A stretch of DNA of 64,000 nt from Paenibacillus spongiae (lineage in GTDB: Bacteria > Bacillota > Bacilli > Paenibacillales > Paenibacillaceae): positions 4,792,501 through 4,856,500 of the forward strand of contig NZ_CP091430.1 in assembly GCF_024734895.1 (NCBI RefSeq), given 5' to 3'. Each line of letters starts with the position of its first letter. Position 1 is the stretch's first letter. The notes under the pieces are model-generated. The model did not search any database and was not told the origin of the DNA. It saw nothing but the letters and a program-made list of their open reading frames with translations. A program made the position numbers and the translations under genes. This document shows, one piece after another, positions 47,650 to 58,162 of the stretch.

Positions 47650-48510
47650 ATGATTTTGTTTGATAATATGACGACCGTTGCAATCTATACGACACTTGTC
47701 GTCATTCTACTGCTCTGGTATGGAGCTTTAGCGAATCCCTTTCGGATTGGCGGTCTTTTTCTTAAGGAGCTCGCAACCTCGAGAACCTATCTATTTCATT
47801 TCGTCGCTTTGATAGCGATCCTGTTCTTGAATAAAGTCGAACTGATGATAGAGAATAACATGACGAATTATACCGTGGACTTTACATCGTTCGTCCAATC
47901 CATCGAGGGCGGTTTTGTCAGCAATCTGCAGCAAACCTTCGAGAACGAGATTGTTACCTTTGTATTGGCATTTATCTATGTCGTCGTTTTTCAAGCGATG
48001 CTCATTGCATCCATCGGGATTTATACCTATCAGGACAAAACAAAACGAATGTACTACGCGACATGTTATGCAATCATGATTAATTATCTCGTTGCGATTC
48101 CATTCTACTTCTTCTTGCCGGTTAATGAAGTCTGGGCGCATGACTCCAGCGTACGATTCCTCATGCTGGACGTATTCCCTACCTTCGAAACCGAATATCG
48201 AGCACTGTCCGGTCTCAACAACTGCTTCCCTAGTCTGCATACGTCAATTTCGGTGACATTGGCCGTTCTGGCCATTAGATCGGGAAACAAGCGCTGGGCT
48301 TGGTTTTGCAGCATATGCGCGGCTGCCGTCATTTTCGCGATCTTCTACTTGGGGATTCATTGGCTCACTGACATGCTTGGCGGTATGCTTCTTGGCCTGT
48401 TCGCTTCAACTGTCGGCATGCGCATCAGTGCAGCAGGGACGTTCCTTCGCAGCCGCGGCAGACAGCGCCGTCTCGGCAAGCTCACTTATGCTCAAGAAGA
48501 TGCCAAATAA
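47650..48510 (+). CDS. PAP2 family membrane phosphatase
   Basis: 286 residues with six helices. The acid-phosphatase motifs are C-terminal: PSLHTS (~residue 195) and GIHWLTDMLGG (~residues 238-248). The first PAP2 motif (K-x6-RP) is weak. Relatives dephosphorylate undecaprenyl-PP or inositol-phospholipids. A GGGGGG ribosome-binding site precedes ATG 47650. Confidence 0.87.
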   Translation: MILFDNMTTVAIYTTLVVILLLWYGALANPFRIGGLFLKELATSRTYLFHFVALIAILFLNKVELMIENNMTNYTVDFTSFVQSIEGGFVSNLQQTFENEIVTFVLAFIYVVVFQAMLIASIGIYTYQDKTKRMYYATCYAIMINYLVAIPFYFFLPVNEVWAHDSSVRFLMLDVFPTFETEYRALSGLNNCFPSLHTSISVTLAVLAIRSGNKRWAWFCSICAAAVIFAIFYLGIHWLTDMLGGMLLGLFASTVGMRISAAGTFLRSRGRQRRLGKLTYAQEDAK

Positions 48511-48525
48511 TCCATCGCTGTGCAC

Positions 48526-48561
48526 CCGCTATGCCGTCACAAGACGGTATGGCGGTTTTTT
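48526..48561 (+). terminator. terminator of the PAP2 gene
   Basis: A 13-bp stem with G-U pairs (48526-48538 with 48543-48555), ACAA loop, T6. Confidence 0.9.
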
Positions 48562-48644
48562 ATTTATATATGACACTACATGTCCTGTTGGCAAGCTATA
48601 ATGGAGAAATGGATTGTTATGTATGAACATAAAGGAGCGTGCTT

Positions 48645-49613
48645 ATGCGAGGTGACCGGCTGCTGTCCATTCTGCTTATGCTTCAAGAATCCGGTATGTT
48701 GACCGCAAAGGTGTTGGCCGAGCGGCTCGAAGTATCTGAACGGACGATTCACCGCGATATGGTGGCGCTCAGTTCGGCCGGTGTGCCGGTTGCCTCCGAT
48801 CGCGGATCATCGGGCGGCTGGCGGTTGATGGAGGGATATCGAACGGATTTGACGGGATTAACGCGAGATGAGCTGCAGGCCCTGCTGCTAGCCGCATCCG
48901 TTCGATTGCCCTCCGATACCGATTTGAGGCATAAACTGGAGTCTGCGCTTATTAAATTAGTGACCGCTTCGCCTGCCGAACACCTGACCGATATGAAACG
49001 CGTTCGTGAACGGCTTCATATCGACGGTCTCAGCTGGAACAACAGCCATGATTCGACACCTTGGCTGCCCCTTATCCAGGAAGCGGCATGGAATGATCAG
49101 ATTATTGAAATAAGCTACAATAAAGGGGATCAGGTGGCTAAGCGTACGATTGAACCGCTTGGCATCGTAGCCAAAGGGAATATCTGGTACCTGATAGCAA
49201 ACGTAGAAGCGGACACGAGAATATACCGTGTGTCCCGTGTCATTGAAGCGAGGGTCATCGGGGAGCCTTTCAACCGTCCGGCGGATTTTGATTTAGCAGC
49301 CTGGTGGCAAGCCTCGACCAGAGCTTTCTATGAGCAGCTGCCGCGGTATCATACACGGCTCCGGATGGGTGAAGATCAGCTTGCCAAGCTTAGACGGACG
49401 CGGTACACGCATGTGCAAGCCGTACGAGATATTGAGCCCTCTACCGGTTCCACAGTGAATGCTATAGAAGCGGATGTGGTATTCGATTCTTTGGAAGCCG
49501 CATGCGAAGTATTATTTGCTTTCACCTTGGATGTAGAAGCGCTTGGGCCCCCGGAGCTCAGGGAAGCCATGCTTCAACGTGGAATGCAGCTGGTTGAACA
49601 GTATAAGCATTAA
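48645..49613 (+). CDS. YafY family transcriptional regulator (HTH_11-WYL)
   Basis: 322 residues. N-terminal winged HTH (RLLSILLMLQESGMLTAKVLAERL, then SERTIHRDMVAL) followed by WYL (~residues 150-215, EISYNKGD and WYLIANVEADTRIYRVSRV) and a WCX extension. WYL domains bind ligands or nucleic acid in stress regulators. ATG 48645 is preceded by AAAGGAG; the GTG at 48639 is less likely. It stands alone, and its target is unknown. Confidence 0.88.
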   Translation: MRGDRLLSILLMLQESGMLTAKVLAERLEVSERTIHRDMVALSSAGVPVASDRGSSGGWRLMEGYRTDLTGLTRDELQALLLAASVRLPSDTDLRHKLESALIKLVTASPAEHLTDMKRVRERLHIDGLSWNNSHDSTPWLPLIQEAAWNDQIIEISYNKGDQVAKRTIEPLGIVAKGNIWYLIANVEADTRIYRVSRVIEARVIGEPFNRPADFDLAAWWQASTRAFYEQLPRYHTRLRMGEDQLAKLRRTRYTHVQAVRDIEPSTGSTVNAIEADVVFDSLEAACEVLFAFTLDVEALGPPELREAMLQRGMQLVEQYKH

Positions 49614-49618
49614 ACAAC

Positions 49619-49662
49619 AAGGCCGGGATATCGGAGGCTGTTCCCCGAATCCCGGCCTTACT
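49619..49662. terminator. terminator between the WYL gene and yajC
   Basis: A 10-bp stem AAGGCCGGGA/TCCCGGCCTT (49619-49628 with 49650-49659) with an inner TCGG/CCGA pairing. On the minus strand it is followed by TTGTTGTTT, so it mainly ends the yajC operon. Confidence 0.75.
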
Positions 49663-49790
49663 ACAACAGTTACAAGCTAACGGCATCATTGCAGAAGACG
49701 ATATGACCAAGCAAGCATGACTCGAGCTTGGAATGCCGTATCCTATGCAATTGAAACCGTATATGTATAACACTCGGCGAAGTCAAGAGA
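49663..49790. other. yajC downstream spacer
   Basis: No gene or recognisable element seen. Confidence 0.5.
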
Positions 49791-50144
49791 TTAGCCCTTT
49801 ACATCTTCCGGCTTATCTTCTTTCTTCTCAGCCGGCGCCGCTGGCGCTGCCGAACTTGACGTCACGTTATTAACCGCGCTGCGGTCAAATGTGATCTTCG
49901 TTGCATCATTGACGCGAAGCACGACCACATCGTCCGTAATCTCCAAGATTGTGCCATGCATCCCGCCGATCGTGACGACTTTGTCGCCCTTCTTCAGCTG
50001 GTTCAGCATTGCGCTGCGATGCTTCTGTTTTTTCTGCTGCGGACGAATAAGTAAAAAATAGAAAACCGCGAACATCAGCACGAACGGCAGGATCGATCCA
50101 AGCGCTCCCAAACCGCCTAAGCCACTATCAGCTGCTACCCACAT
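49791..50144 (-). CDS. yajC: preprotein translocase subunit YajC
   Basis: 117 residues. One helix (~residues 18-35, FVLMFAVFYFLLIRPQQKKQKH with the signature RPQ) and a beta domain (GDKVVTIGGMHGTI). A low-complexity Ala/Glu/Lys tail follows. Part of the SecDF-YajC holo-translocon. Last gene of queA-tgt-yajC. Confidence 0.95.
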   Translation of the reverse strand: MWVAADSGLGGLGALGSILPFVLMFAVFYFLLIRPQQKKQKHRSAMLNQLKKGDKVVTIGGMHGTILEITDDVVVLRVNDATKITFDRSAVNNVTSSSAAPAAPAEKKEDKPEDVKG

Positions 50145-50159
50145 TTGATTTCACCCCTT

Positions 50160-51311
<1,152 letters not shown>

Positions 51312-52358
51312 TTAGTAGATAAACATTGCATCGCCAAAACTGAAAAACCGGTATTCCTTCTCCACGGCTTCTCGATATGCCTTCAAGACGTTATCCCTGC
51401 CTGCAAGCGCGCTTACCAGCATGACCAGCGTCGACTTCGGCAGGTGGAAATTCGTAAGGAGCGCATCGACCAGCTTGAAGGAATAGCCCGGGAAGAGAAA
51501 AATATCCGTCCAGCCGCTGCAGGCTTGGATGTCCCCGGTAGGAAAACGGGACGCAGCCGTTTCCAGCGTACGTGCCGAGGTCGTGCCCACGGCAACGACT
51601 CGTCCGCCTCTTGCCTTCGTTTGTTTCAATAGCAAAGCCGTCGCGTCACTTAATTCATAATACTCGGCATGCATCGTATGGTCTTCTACGCGCTCCACGG
51701 ACATGGGACGAAACGTCCCCAGACCAACGTGGAGCGTTACATAGGCGATATCGATCCCTTTCGCCCTCAACTGTTCTAGAAACGGCTCTGTAAAGTGAAG
51801 TCCCGCCGTAGGAGCGGCTGCCGAGCCTTCATGCTTCGCATATACCGTCTGATAACGTTCCCGGTCATCCAACCGCTCCTTGATATAGGGCGGCAGCGGC
51901 ATCTCGCCCAGACGGTCAAGCAGCTCTTGAAATATGCCCTCATAGCGGAACTCCACTTCACGCGAGCCCATATCCCCTTCGCCTCGCACGATTGCACGAA
52001 GCAGCGGCTTGCCTGTCCCATCATCGCCGAAAGCCAGCTCAGCGCCTAGTTTAAGACGCTTGGCAGGCTTCGCCAGCGTCTCCCAGCAGTCGCCTTCGAG
52101 CTGCTTGAGCAGCAGCAGCTCCGCCTTGGCTCCCGTGTCCGCCTTCACGCCGAGCAATCGCGCAGGAAGAACGCGCGTATCGTTCAATATCAAGGTATCT
52201 CCCGGGTGCAGCATATCCGCAAGGTCCGTGAATCGATGGTGACCGATCGTACCGGAGTGCTTATCCAGAGAAAGGAGCCTTGAAGCCGTTCGCTCCAGCA
52301 ATGGCGTCTGAGCGATTAATTTCTCCGGCAATTCAAAATCAAAATCATCTACATTCAT
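51312..52358 (-). CDS. queA: S-adenosylmethionine:tRNA ribosyltransferase-isomerase
   Basis: 348 residues. Transfers the ribose of SAM to preQ1-tRNA. Family stretches [38 protein letters not shown] and [15 protein letters not shown] are present. Translationally close to tgt (18 bp to ATG 51293). In Bacillus it follows ruvB; here two genes intervene. Confidence 0.96.
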   Translation of the reverse strand: MNVDDFDFELPEKLIAQTPLLERTASRLLSLDKHSGTIGHHRFTDLADMLHPGDTLILNDTRVLPARLLGVKADTGAKAELLLLKQLEGDCWETLAKPAKRLKLGAELAFGDDGTGKPLLRAIVRGEGDMGSREVEFRYEGIFQELLDRLGEMPLPPYIKERLDDRERYQTVYAKHEGSAAAPTAGLHFTEPFLEQLRAKGIDIAYVTLHVGLGTFRPMSVERVEDHTMHAEYYELSDATALLLKQTKARGGRVVAVGTTSARTLETAASRFPTGDIQACSGWTDIFLFPGYSFKLVDALLTNFHLPKSTLVMLVSALAGRDNVLKAYREAVEKEYRFFSFGDAMFIY

Positions 52359-52367
52359 TGCTCATTC

Positions 52368-54494
52368 TCATTCCTTAACGATCGTTATGTCTTTATAGTA
52401 GTATTGCAAAATGTACTTGTAGTCATACCCTGATTCTGCCAAACCGCGCGCGCCGTACTGGGACAGGCCTACGCCATGTCCGTACCCGCTTCCGACAAAA
52501 CGGAAGGTAGGCTCCTTCGTTGCGGCGCGTACTTCCCCATGCCCGTTCAGGATAAAGATGCTGCCTGCGCCCAGCTGCTCAGGCTTTCCGTCTGCTCCGA
52601 TGACAGTTAACGCGCCGTCTTTCCGTTCAGAGATGCGGTCGCCGGATGCAGCTATCGTCATCCGGGCCGTTTCGTCGATTTCGAGCTTCGTGCTGGGAAG
52701 GCCGCCAAGAGCCGAACGAAACGAATCGGGATTTTTCACAGTTACATTGGCACCGTTCACCAGCAGCTCCGTTATTCGTCCGGACGGTCCTGTATTCCCC
52801 GCTTCCAGCGTGCGTATCGGCCCTTGAACCGACGGAGACACTTTCTTGATGGAAGCTAGCAGCGTATCCGGTGTGAATGGTCCTCGCACCCAAGAATTCT
52901 CATTGGATTGGATGACCCGTTCCAAAACGACGACCGGGGTGCTGCTTCCTACTTTACCGACAGCGGGCACATTATCTTGAACAAGCGGAATCGGCCTCAC
53001 CATAACGCCGTCACCCTTGACCCGCATGATCTTGCTTCCCGCTGCTGTAGCATCATTCGTCGCTTCTACCAAATCTTCGCGTATGTAACCTGTTTCCCCG
53101 CTAGGCAGAACGACTCTGTACCAATACGGCAGCCCTTTCTCCGAGGCTTGATCCTGACTGGTGACCGATTTCAAATACGGGACCTCATTACCCCATATTT
53201 CAGTGGCATCGGCACTTGCGCCGCCTGCGCTCGAAGAGAATAAAGCTTCGATTACTTTGCCGTTATACATGGCGACTTCGCCGCGCGTTTCGTCAACCGC
53301 CTTGATTGTGGCCGGCTTCTCGGATCCGATCCCGCCATATACTTGGCTTAATGTCGTGTCGACGACATGAGCGATTTGAAAGCCGAAGCCTTGATAGAGC
53401 GCATATGTTCTTGCAGCCACGGCTTGCGCTTTCAGTGCTTCAGCAGGCCAAGATGCCGGCATCTCGCCACCTACGACAGCGTATAAATATTGCTCGAACG
53501 GCAGTTCATTGACGACCGCCAGCTTGCCGCTCAACCCGCTGAGTTCAAATTGGCCGCGATACGAGCGGTTATACCGTTCAGCCAGCTTGATGCCGGTTGC
53601 GGCTTCCGTCGAAACCCACAGCTTCGTACCCGTTAAGGGCACCGAGTACAAGGCCATCGGCGAGTTGGCCGATTCCGATACGGAATAGTCGTCGCGAATG
53701 ATAACGTACGAAGCGTTGGCATCCGCAGCTTTCAGCGTCCCCCCGCTTGCCGCCTTCGCCTTCACGTCATTCAATCCGGCTTGGTCGACGGCAGCTCCGA
53801 CAAGCACCGTATATTGTCCGCCCCCGGTTCCCGCCTGCTTTAAAGCCGTGAAAGCATCAACCCCTAATGCCCGGAAGGCACTCGCGGCTTTGTCCGCTTC
53901 GGCTTGCGAGGAGTATATCCCGGATTCAAGATGCAGAGGCCCCATCGTCTCGACATTCATTTTGCCCGCCACTCCGATAATTCCGCTATCCTTGCTCCAA
54001 CGCTCGGAAGCTGTCTTGGCTTCCGCGGCGCTGCGGTACGAGCCTTCCATAACTTGATAGACTGTCGCATTGTTTTTGGGTACTGCGGTTAAAAAACCGG
54101 CTCCTCCCGCTGCTTTCAACCGCTTGACGATTGCAAGGGCGGTGGCGAACTCCGTTGTCTCCGTTATCTTGACTTTATAGTCGTCCAAGGTGAAGCGGAC
54201 GGTTTCTCCCGCTTTTGTTTGCAGTAGGGGCTTAACGCCGGAAGGCTGTCTGATGCCGATTGCCAGCGCTCCTGCGGAGGTCATCGTAGCCGATGCCGTA
54301 TTCAGCTTGTACCTCGCGTGTTCGATAAATAGAGCCACTCTAATGGTCTCCAGACTCGGAACAGCCCCGCGCGAGGGGCTGACGGTCCAGACGGATACGA
54401 GCATGAGAAGCGAAACTAGCAGCAGCATGAACGCGACCGGCTTCGAACGGTTTCGCCGATCGCGGCTTCCGCCGTTTAATTGCACGAGTTTCAT
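52368..54494 (-). CDS. SpoIID/LytB domain protein with SPOR-like repeats
   Basis: 708 residues. N-terminal signal anchor (~residues 22-42) after a basic segment. Two or more SPOR-like repeats (~residues 100-230: VYQVMEGSYRSAAEAKTASERW and LHLESGIYSSQAEADKAASAF, and a further degenerate copy). The SpoIID amidase-enhancer-like core (~residues 310-430: ELPFEQYLYAVVGGEMP, LKAQAVAARTYAL, ALFSSSAGGASADATEIWG). A divergent SH3-like insert (GYIREDLVEA). The terminal SpoIID stretch GSGYGHGVGLSQYGARGLAE lies near residue 670. SpoIID/LytB proteins cleave denuded glycan strands. The start overlaps the stop of the DUF393 gene (TAATG). Confidence 0.9.
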   Translation of the reverse strand: MKLVQLNGGSRDRRNRSKPVAFMLLLVSLLMLVSVWTVSPSRGAVPSLETIRVALFIEHARYKLNTASATMTSAGALAIGIRQPSGVKPLLQTKAGETVRFTLDDYKVKITETTEFATALAIVKRLKAAGGAGFLTAVPKNNATVYQVMEGSYRSAAEAKTASERWSKDSGIIGVAGKMNVETMGPLHLESGIYSSQAEADKAASAFRALGVDAFTALKQAGTGGGQYTVLVGAAVDQAGLNDVKAKAASGGTLKAADANASYVIIRDDYSVSESANSPMALYSVPLTGTKLWVSTEAATGIKLAERYNRSYRGQFELSGLSGKLAVVNELPFEQYLYAVVGGEMPASWPAEALKAQAVAARTYALYQGFGFQIAHVVDTTLSQVYGGIGSEKPATIKAVDETRGEVAMYNGKVIEALFSSSAGGASADATEIWGNEVPYLKSVTSQDQASEKGLPYWYRVVLPSGETGYIREDLVEATNDATAAGSKIMRVKGDGVMVRPIPLVQDNVPAVGKVGSSTPVVVLERVIQSNENSWVRGPFTPDTLLASIKKVSPSVQGPIRTLEAGNTGPSGRITELLVNGANVTVKNPDSFRSALGGLPSTKLEIDETARMTIAASGDRISERKDGALTVIGADGKPEQLGAGSIFILNGHGEVRAATKEPTFRFVGSGYGHGVGLSQYGARGLAESGYDYKYILQYYYKDITIVKE

Positions 54495-54931
54495 TAGCCG
54501 TTCTTCCCCCCATCTTCTTGATGATGAGCAGGCAGGCTGCATACCCCGTTCTCACAGCCTTCATCGGTCTTGCCAAACCAATCGTAACGCCGATTCGCAA
54601 CATAACGATACAACGCATCAGCCAGCCGGCTCATTCCAGGAATTTTATATAATACAGCCAGCCAGGATAATCCCCTGGCCGTCCGAATAATCCGAACGAC
54701 GCCATCCGCACCCGCATAGGCGCGGCCTGCTTCGTCCACGACATGAAGCTTAGCGAGGAGCTTCTCCCTATCGACAGAGCCGAAATCAGGGATTTCTTCG
54801 CCCGTTCCGTCCAGATAGGATTGGACGGAAACGAATCTCAGCTCCGCAGATGTATGAAGCTCCTTAAGCCGCTTGACGCTCGCTAAGCATAGTTTGCACT
54901 GTCGATCATACAGCACATAGATCTTTTCCAT
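54494..54931 (-). CDS. DUF393 (DCC family) thiol-disulfide oxidoreductase-like protein
   Basis: 145 residues. Begins with YVLYDRQCKLCLASVKRL, with the DCC family Cys-x-x-Cys (~residues 11-14), then LRFVSVQSYL and a C-terminal RYVANRRYDWFGK block. The function is unknown, a redox role is assumed. Start ATG overlaps ruvB stop TGA by one base, and its stop overlaps the SpoIID-like start, so all three are translationally coupled. Confidence 0.85.
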   Translation of the reverse strand: MEKIYVLYDRQCKLCLASVKRLKELHTSAELRFVSVQSYLDGTGEEIPDFGSVDREKLLAKLHVVDEAGRAYAGADGVVRIIRTARGLSWLAVLYKIPGMSRLADALYRYVANRRYDWFGKTDEGCENGVCSLPAHHQEDGGKNG

Positions 54932-55968
54932 CAGTTCATATCCTCGGTTTGACCTGCTGCGCCTCCGAACTGCTCCGGCAACGGCAAACCGAGGTGACGA
55001 TAGGCTTGCGGCGCTACAACCCGGCCTCTGGGCGTTCGCTGCAGAAAACCGATCTGCATCAAATAAGGCTCATAAACGTCCTCGATGGTCTGGCTTTCTT
55101 CGCCGATCGTCGCTGCGATCGTATCCAGCCCGACTGGTCCGCCGCGGTAATTGGTTATCATCGCGGTAAGCATCTTATGATCGATCCGGTCAAGGCCAAG
55201 CGGATCGACTTGTATCAATTCCATCGCATTGCGCGCAAGCTCATGCGTAATGATTCCGTCTCCGCGCACCTGCGCAAAGTCGCGAACCCGCTTGAGCAGC
55301 CGGTTGGCAATACGCGGCGTCCCCCTGGAACGCATCGCAATCTCTTGGGCCGCTTCTCCAACAATGCCGACGTCCAGGATTTCCGAAGTGCGCGATATGA
55401 TAAAAGCGAGCTCATCGACCGAATAAAATTCGAGACGGCTGACAACGCCGAATCTGTCGCGCAGCGGCGCCGAAAGCAATCCGGCGCGGGTGGTTGCGCC
55501 AATCAGCGTAAACGGCGGCAGCTCCAGCCGGACCGACCTGGCGCTCGGGCCTTTTCCGATCATAATATCCAGCGCAAAATCCTCCATGGCCGGATATAAC
55601 ACCTCTTCAACGGTCCGGTGAAGCCGGTGAATTTCATCGATGAAGAGCACGTCGCCTTCCTGCAAATTCGTCAGCAGCGCAGCCAGATCCCCCGGTCGTT
55701 CAATAGCCGGTCCGCTGGTCGTCCGCAAATTGACGCCCAGTTCATTGGCGATAATGTTCGATAGAGTCGTCTTGCCAAGGCCCGGAGGCCCGTAGAGCAG
55801 CACATGATCCAGCGCTTCCTTGCGGAGCTTGGCCGCTTCGATGAATACCTTCAAATTTTCCTTCGCTTTGGTCTGGCCGATATATTCCGATAAATAACGG
55901 GGCCGCAAGCTAAGCTCCACCGCGGAATCTTCCATCATGAGGTTGGCGGAAATAATCCGGTCTTCCAT
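54931..55968 (-). CDS. ruvB: Holliday junction branch migration helicase subunit RuvB
   Basis: 345 residues. Walker [10 protein letters not shown] (~residue 60), Walker [10 protein letters not shown], sensor [10 protein letters not shown]-terminal winged helix ([12 protein letters not shown]). GGGGGA lies 8 nt before ATG 55968. Confidence 0.97.
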   Translation of the reverse strand: MEDRIISANLMMEDSAVELSLRPRYLSEYIGQTKAKENLKVFIEAAKLRKEALDHVLLYGPPGLGKTTLSNIIANELGVNLRTTSGPAIERPGDLAALLTNLQEGDVLFIDEIHRLHRTVEEVLYPAMEDFALDIMIGKGPSARSVRLELPPFTLIGATTRAGLLSAPLRDRFGVVSRLEFYSVDELAFIISRTSEILDVGIVGEAAQEIAMRSRGTPRIANRLLKRVRDFAQVRGDGIITHELARNAMELIQVDPLGLDRIDHKMLTAMITNYRGGPVGLDTIAATIGEESQTIEDVYEPYLMQIGFLQRTPRGRVVAPQAYRHLGLPLPEQFGGAAGQTEDMN

Positions 55969-55988
55969 TGGCGTTTCCCCCTTTCCAC

Positions 55989-56627
55989 TCAACCTTTAAA
56001 CAACTGCTGAAGCGCCCTTTTCATGAGCGAATCAACCGTTTCGTCCGGTTTAACCGTATTTTGCAGCGCATGCCAAGCCCGGTCGAGCTCCGCCGACGTA
56101 TATCCCAGCGCCATGAGCGCTTCCCGCGCTTCCTGCCAGACCTTGCCGCCTTCGGCGCTTGGTTCCGGTTCCGGGAAGAGATCGTCCATGGTCGCAAGTC
56201 CCGCGGCAGCCGCACCAATACTGGCTTGTACGGCATCAATCTTATCCTTAAGGTCAAGGATCATCCGCTGAGCCGTTTTCTTCCCGATTCCCGGAAGCTT
56301 GGTCAAAAATCCGATGTTCTCCTGTTTGATCGCGGCTGCTACCGTCTCCGGTCTTCCGCCGGCCAGGATGCCCAGCGCAACACGCGGTCCGATGCCGGAT
56401 ACCTCAAGCAGCTTGCGGAACATCGATTGCTCTTCTCTTGTTGCGAAACCAAACAAATATGTAGCATCCTCGCGGACATGATGATGCGTATAGATCGTGA
56501 CAACGTCATCGCTCTTGGCGAAGCCGTACGGATTAGGCGTGAATACACGATAGCCAATATCACGCACATCGACAACAACATATTCGGTATCCCAATGCAC
56601 GACCCGGCCCTTAACGTAATCGATCAT
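55989..56627 (-). CDS. ruvA: Holliday junction branch migration subunit RuvA
   Basis: 212 residues. N-terminal OB fold ([21 protein letters not shown]), tandem HhH ([16 protein letters not shown] and [16 protein letters not shown]), C-terminal RuvB-binding domain with the [12 protein letters not shown] core. Preceded by GAGGTG; overlaps ruvC by 4 nt. Confidence 0.97.
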   Translation of the reverse strand: MIDYVKGRVVHWDTEYVVVDVRDIGYRVFTPNPYGFAKSDDVVTIYTHHHVREDATYLFGFATREEQSMFRKLLEVSGIGPRVALGILAGGRPETVAAAIKQENIGFLTKLPGIGKKTAQRMILDLKDKIDAVQASIGAAAAGLATMDDLFPEPEPSAEGGKVWQEAREALMALGYTSAELDRAWHALQNTVKPDETVDSLMKRALQQLFKG

Positions 56628-57127
56628 CGGCGGGTCACCTCGCTAATTTTTTGAGTAAGTACGGACGAATGGGCGTGGCAGATCGCGACGGCCAGCGCAT
56701 CCGCTACATCGTCCGGCTTCGGTATGGCCGATAGCTTCAGAAACATGCGGACCATCTCCTGTACTTGACGCTTCTCCGCTTTTCCGTAGCCGACTACAGC
56801 TTGCTTAACTTGCAGCGGCGTATACTCCGTAACGGATAATCCCCGTTGTGCAGCCGCTAAAATAATAACGCCGCGCGCCTGTCCGACCGAGAACGCGGTC
56901 GTAACGTTCTTATTGAAAAATAACTTCTCCACGGCAACGGTGTCCGGCTTATATTTGTCCATCAGCGCGCAAGCCGAATCATAGACCTGCTTCAGCCTCG
57001 TCTCTTGCGGCGTGTGCGCTTCCGTTTCAATACAGCCATACTGTACGGGGATCAGCTTGCTCCCGATCTTATCGATGAATCCGAATCCGGCGATCGCAAT
57101 GCCCGGATCTATGCCTAATACGCGCAA
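56624..57127 (-). CDS. ruvC: crossover junction endodeoxyribonuclease RuvC
   Basis: 167 residues. Resolves Holliday junctions. Catalytic residues: GIDPG (~residue 6), VEKLFF (~residue 68), a Gln-rich loop and PDDVADALAVAICHAH (Asp pair near residue 140). TTG 57127 with AAGGAGAG 7 nt upstream is chosen; the ORF extends to 57229 without a site. Bacillus subtilis lacks RuvC (it uses RecU), so its presence is a Paenibacillaceae trait. Confidence 0.95.
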   Translation of the reverse strand: MRVLGIDPGIAIAGFGFIDKIGSKLIPVQYGCIETEAHTPQETRLKQVYDSACALMDKYKPDTVAVEKLFFNKNVTTAFSVGQARGVIILAAAQRGLSVTEYTPLQVKQAVVGYGKAEKRQVQEMVRMFLKLSAIPKPDDVADALAVAICHAHSSVLTQKISEVTRR

Positions 57128-57236
57128 CCTGATTCTCTCCTTACGCCAAAGGCAAATGAATAATAAAGACTTCCTCTTATTATAGCAAATGATTCCGGGA
57201 ATGAGAACACGCGTTTTGCCCCGGCTCATTGCATCC

Positions 57237-57289
57237 GGGCAGCAACAAAAAAAGGACGGCGCATTGCCATCCTTTTCTCGTTGCTGCCC
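57237..57289 (-). terminator. terminator of bofC
   Basis: An outer perfect 10-bp stem (GGGCAGCAAC/GTTGCTGCCC, 57237-57246 with 57280-57289) around an inner AAAGGATGGC/GCCGTCCTTT stem followed by T7 on the minus strand. Confidence 0.88.
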
Positions 57290-57981
57290 TAGTAGGTCGG
57301 CTTCATAACTCTCTCGCTCTTATCGAGCGCATAGTCGCTGAAGGTAGACAGCACGCTATTGTATTCATCCTTATCGCTGACGCGAATGCCGTTGTTGAGC
57401 TGCTCCAGTTGATCCTTCGACAGGCTGCTTTCCATGTACTCCACATCCAGCTGAAAAAAGGTGCGCATGACCTTTTCTTTTTTGGGCGGACCGTCGAACA
57501 ATGACAGATTGCCGGACTTATCCACGCTGAAATAGGCGCTTTTCTTGCACTCATCGGACAAGTCGTCGATCTTCTGTTCCATCATGACGGTCCCGTTCCT
57601 GTCTAATGTGGCCATCCATTCAGGATGCTCGCTAAGCATGCGAATGACCTGCTTGGCATCCATGCTGCCGAGTGCGCTCCACTCTTCCCCGCACAGATAG
57701 GTACGATGCAGTTTGACTATGAAAGGACCCTCTAGCGATGCCAGCTTCGCGATGATGCTCCGGCTTGCTCCATCGGCTTTGACCGGTTCCATGTTGACTT
57801 TCCCAGACAAGACGTGCGCTTCTAACAGATCCGTGTATGGCATTAGCGTATGAACGGCCGCCCCTGCCGGATTCGGCAATAGAAGAGTGAACATCGCCAG
57901 CAAACTGCCCAGCGTGAGGACCGACCTTCTCCCCCGCTTCAGTCGTTTTTTCAATTGTTTCCAGAGGCTGAATTCCTTCAT
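57289..57981 (-). CDS. bofC: BofC-like forespore regulator
   Basis: 230 residues. N-terminal signal-anchor helix (~residues 22-42). The BofC hallmark LHRTYLCGEE (~residue 89) and the C-terminal BofC domain with AYFSVDKSGNLSLFDGPP (~residue 150) are present. In Bacillus, BofC inhibits SpoIVB-triggered pro-sigma-K processing in the forespore. GGGGAG lies 8 nt before ATG 57981; upstream in-frame sequence to 58503 is out-of-gene and lies over the end of the coat gene. Confidence 0.88.
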   Translation of the reverse strand: MKEFSLWKQLKKRLKRGRRSVLTLGSLLAMFTLLLPNPAGAAVHTLMPYTDLLEAHVLSGKVNMEPVKADGASRSIIAKLASLEGPFIVKLHRTYLCGEEWSALGSMDAKQVIRMLSEHPEWMATLDRNGTVMMEQKIDDLSDECKKSAYFSVDKSGNLSLFDGPPKKEKVMRTFFQLDVEYMESSLSKDQLEQLNNGIRVSDKDEYNSVLSTFSDYALDKSERVMKPTY

Positions 57982-58070
57982 GGCGGAACTCCCCATTCCC
58001 CTTTTTCGGTTAGTCTTTCTCCACTTCTGGACAAATATGCATGAATATGACCGGTTGATATCCTTAATCA

Positions 58071-58113
58071 AAAAAAAGACTCTCCGGCCATGATCGGCCA
58101 TAGGAGAGAGTCC
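58071..58113 (-). terminator. terminator of the LysM coat gene
   Basis: GACTCTCTCC/GGAGAGTC arms (58104-58113 side with 58078-58085, small bulge) around a GGCC/GGCC stem, then T7 on the minus strand. Confidence 0.85.
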
Positions 58114-58162
58114 ATCTTCGTTATTGTTATACACGATTACTCTGCGGGTTCCGTTCTGTAAA

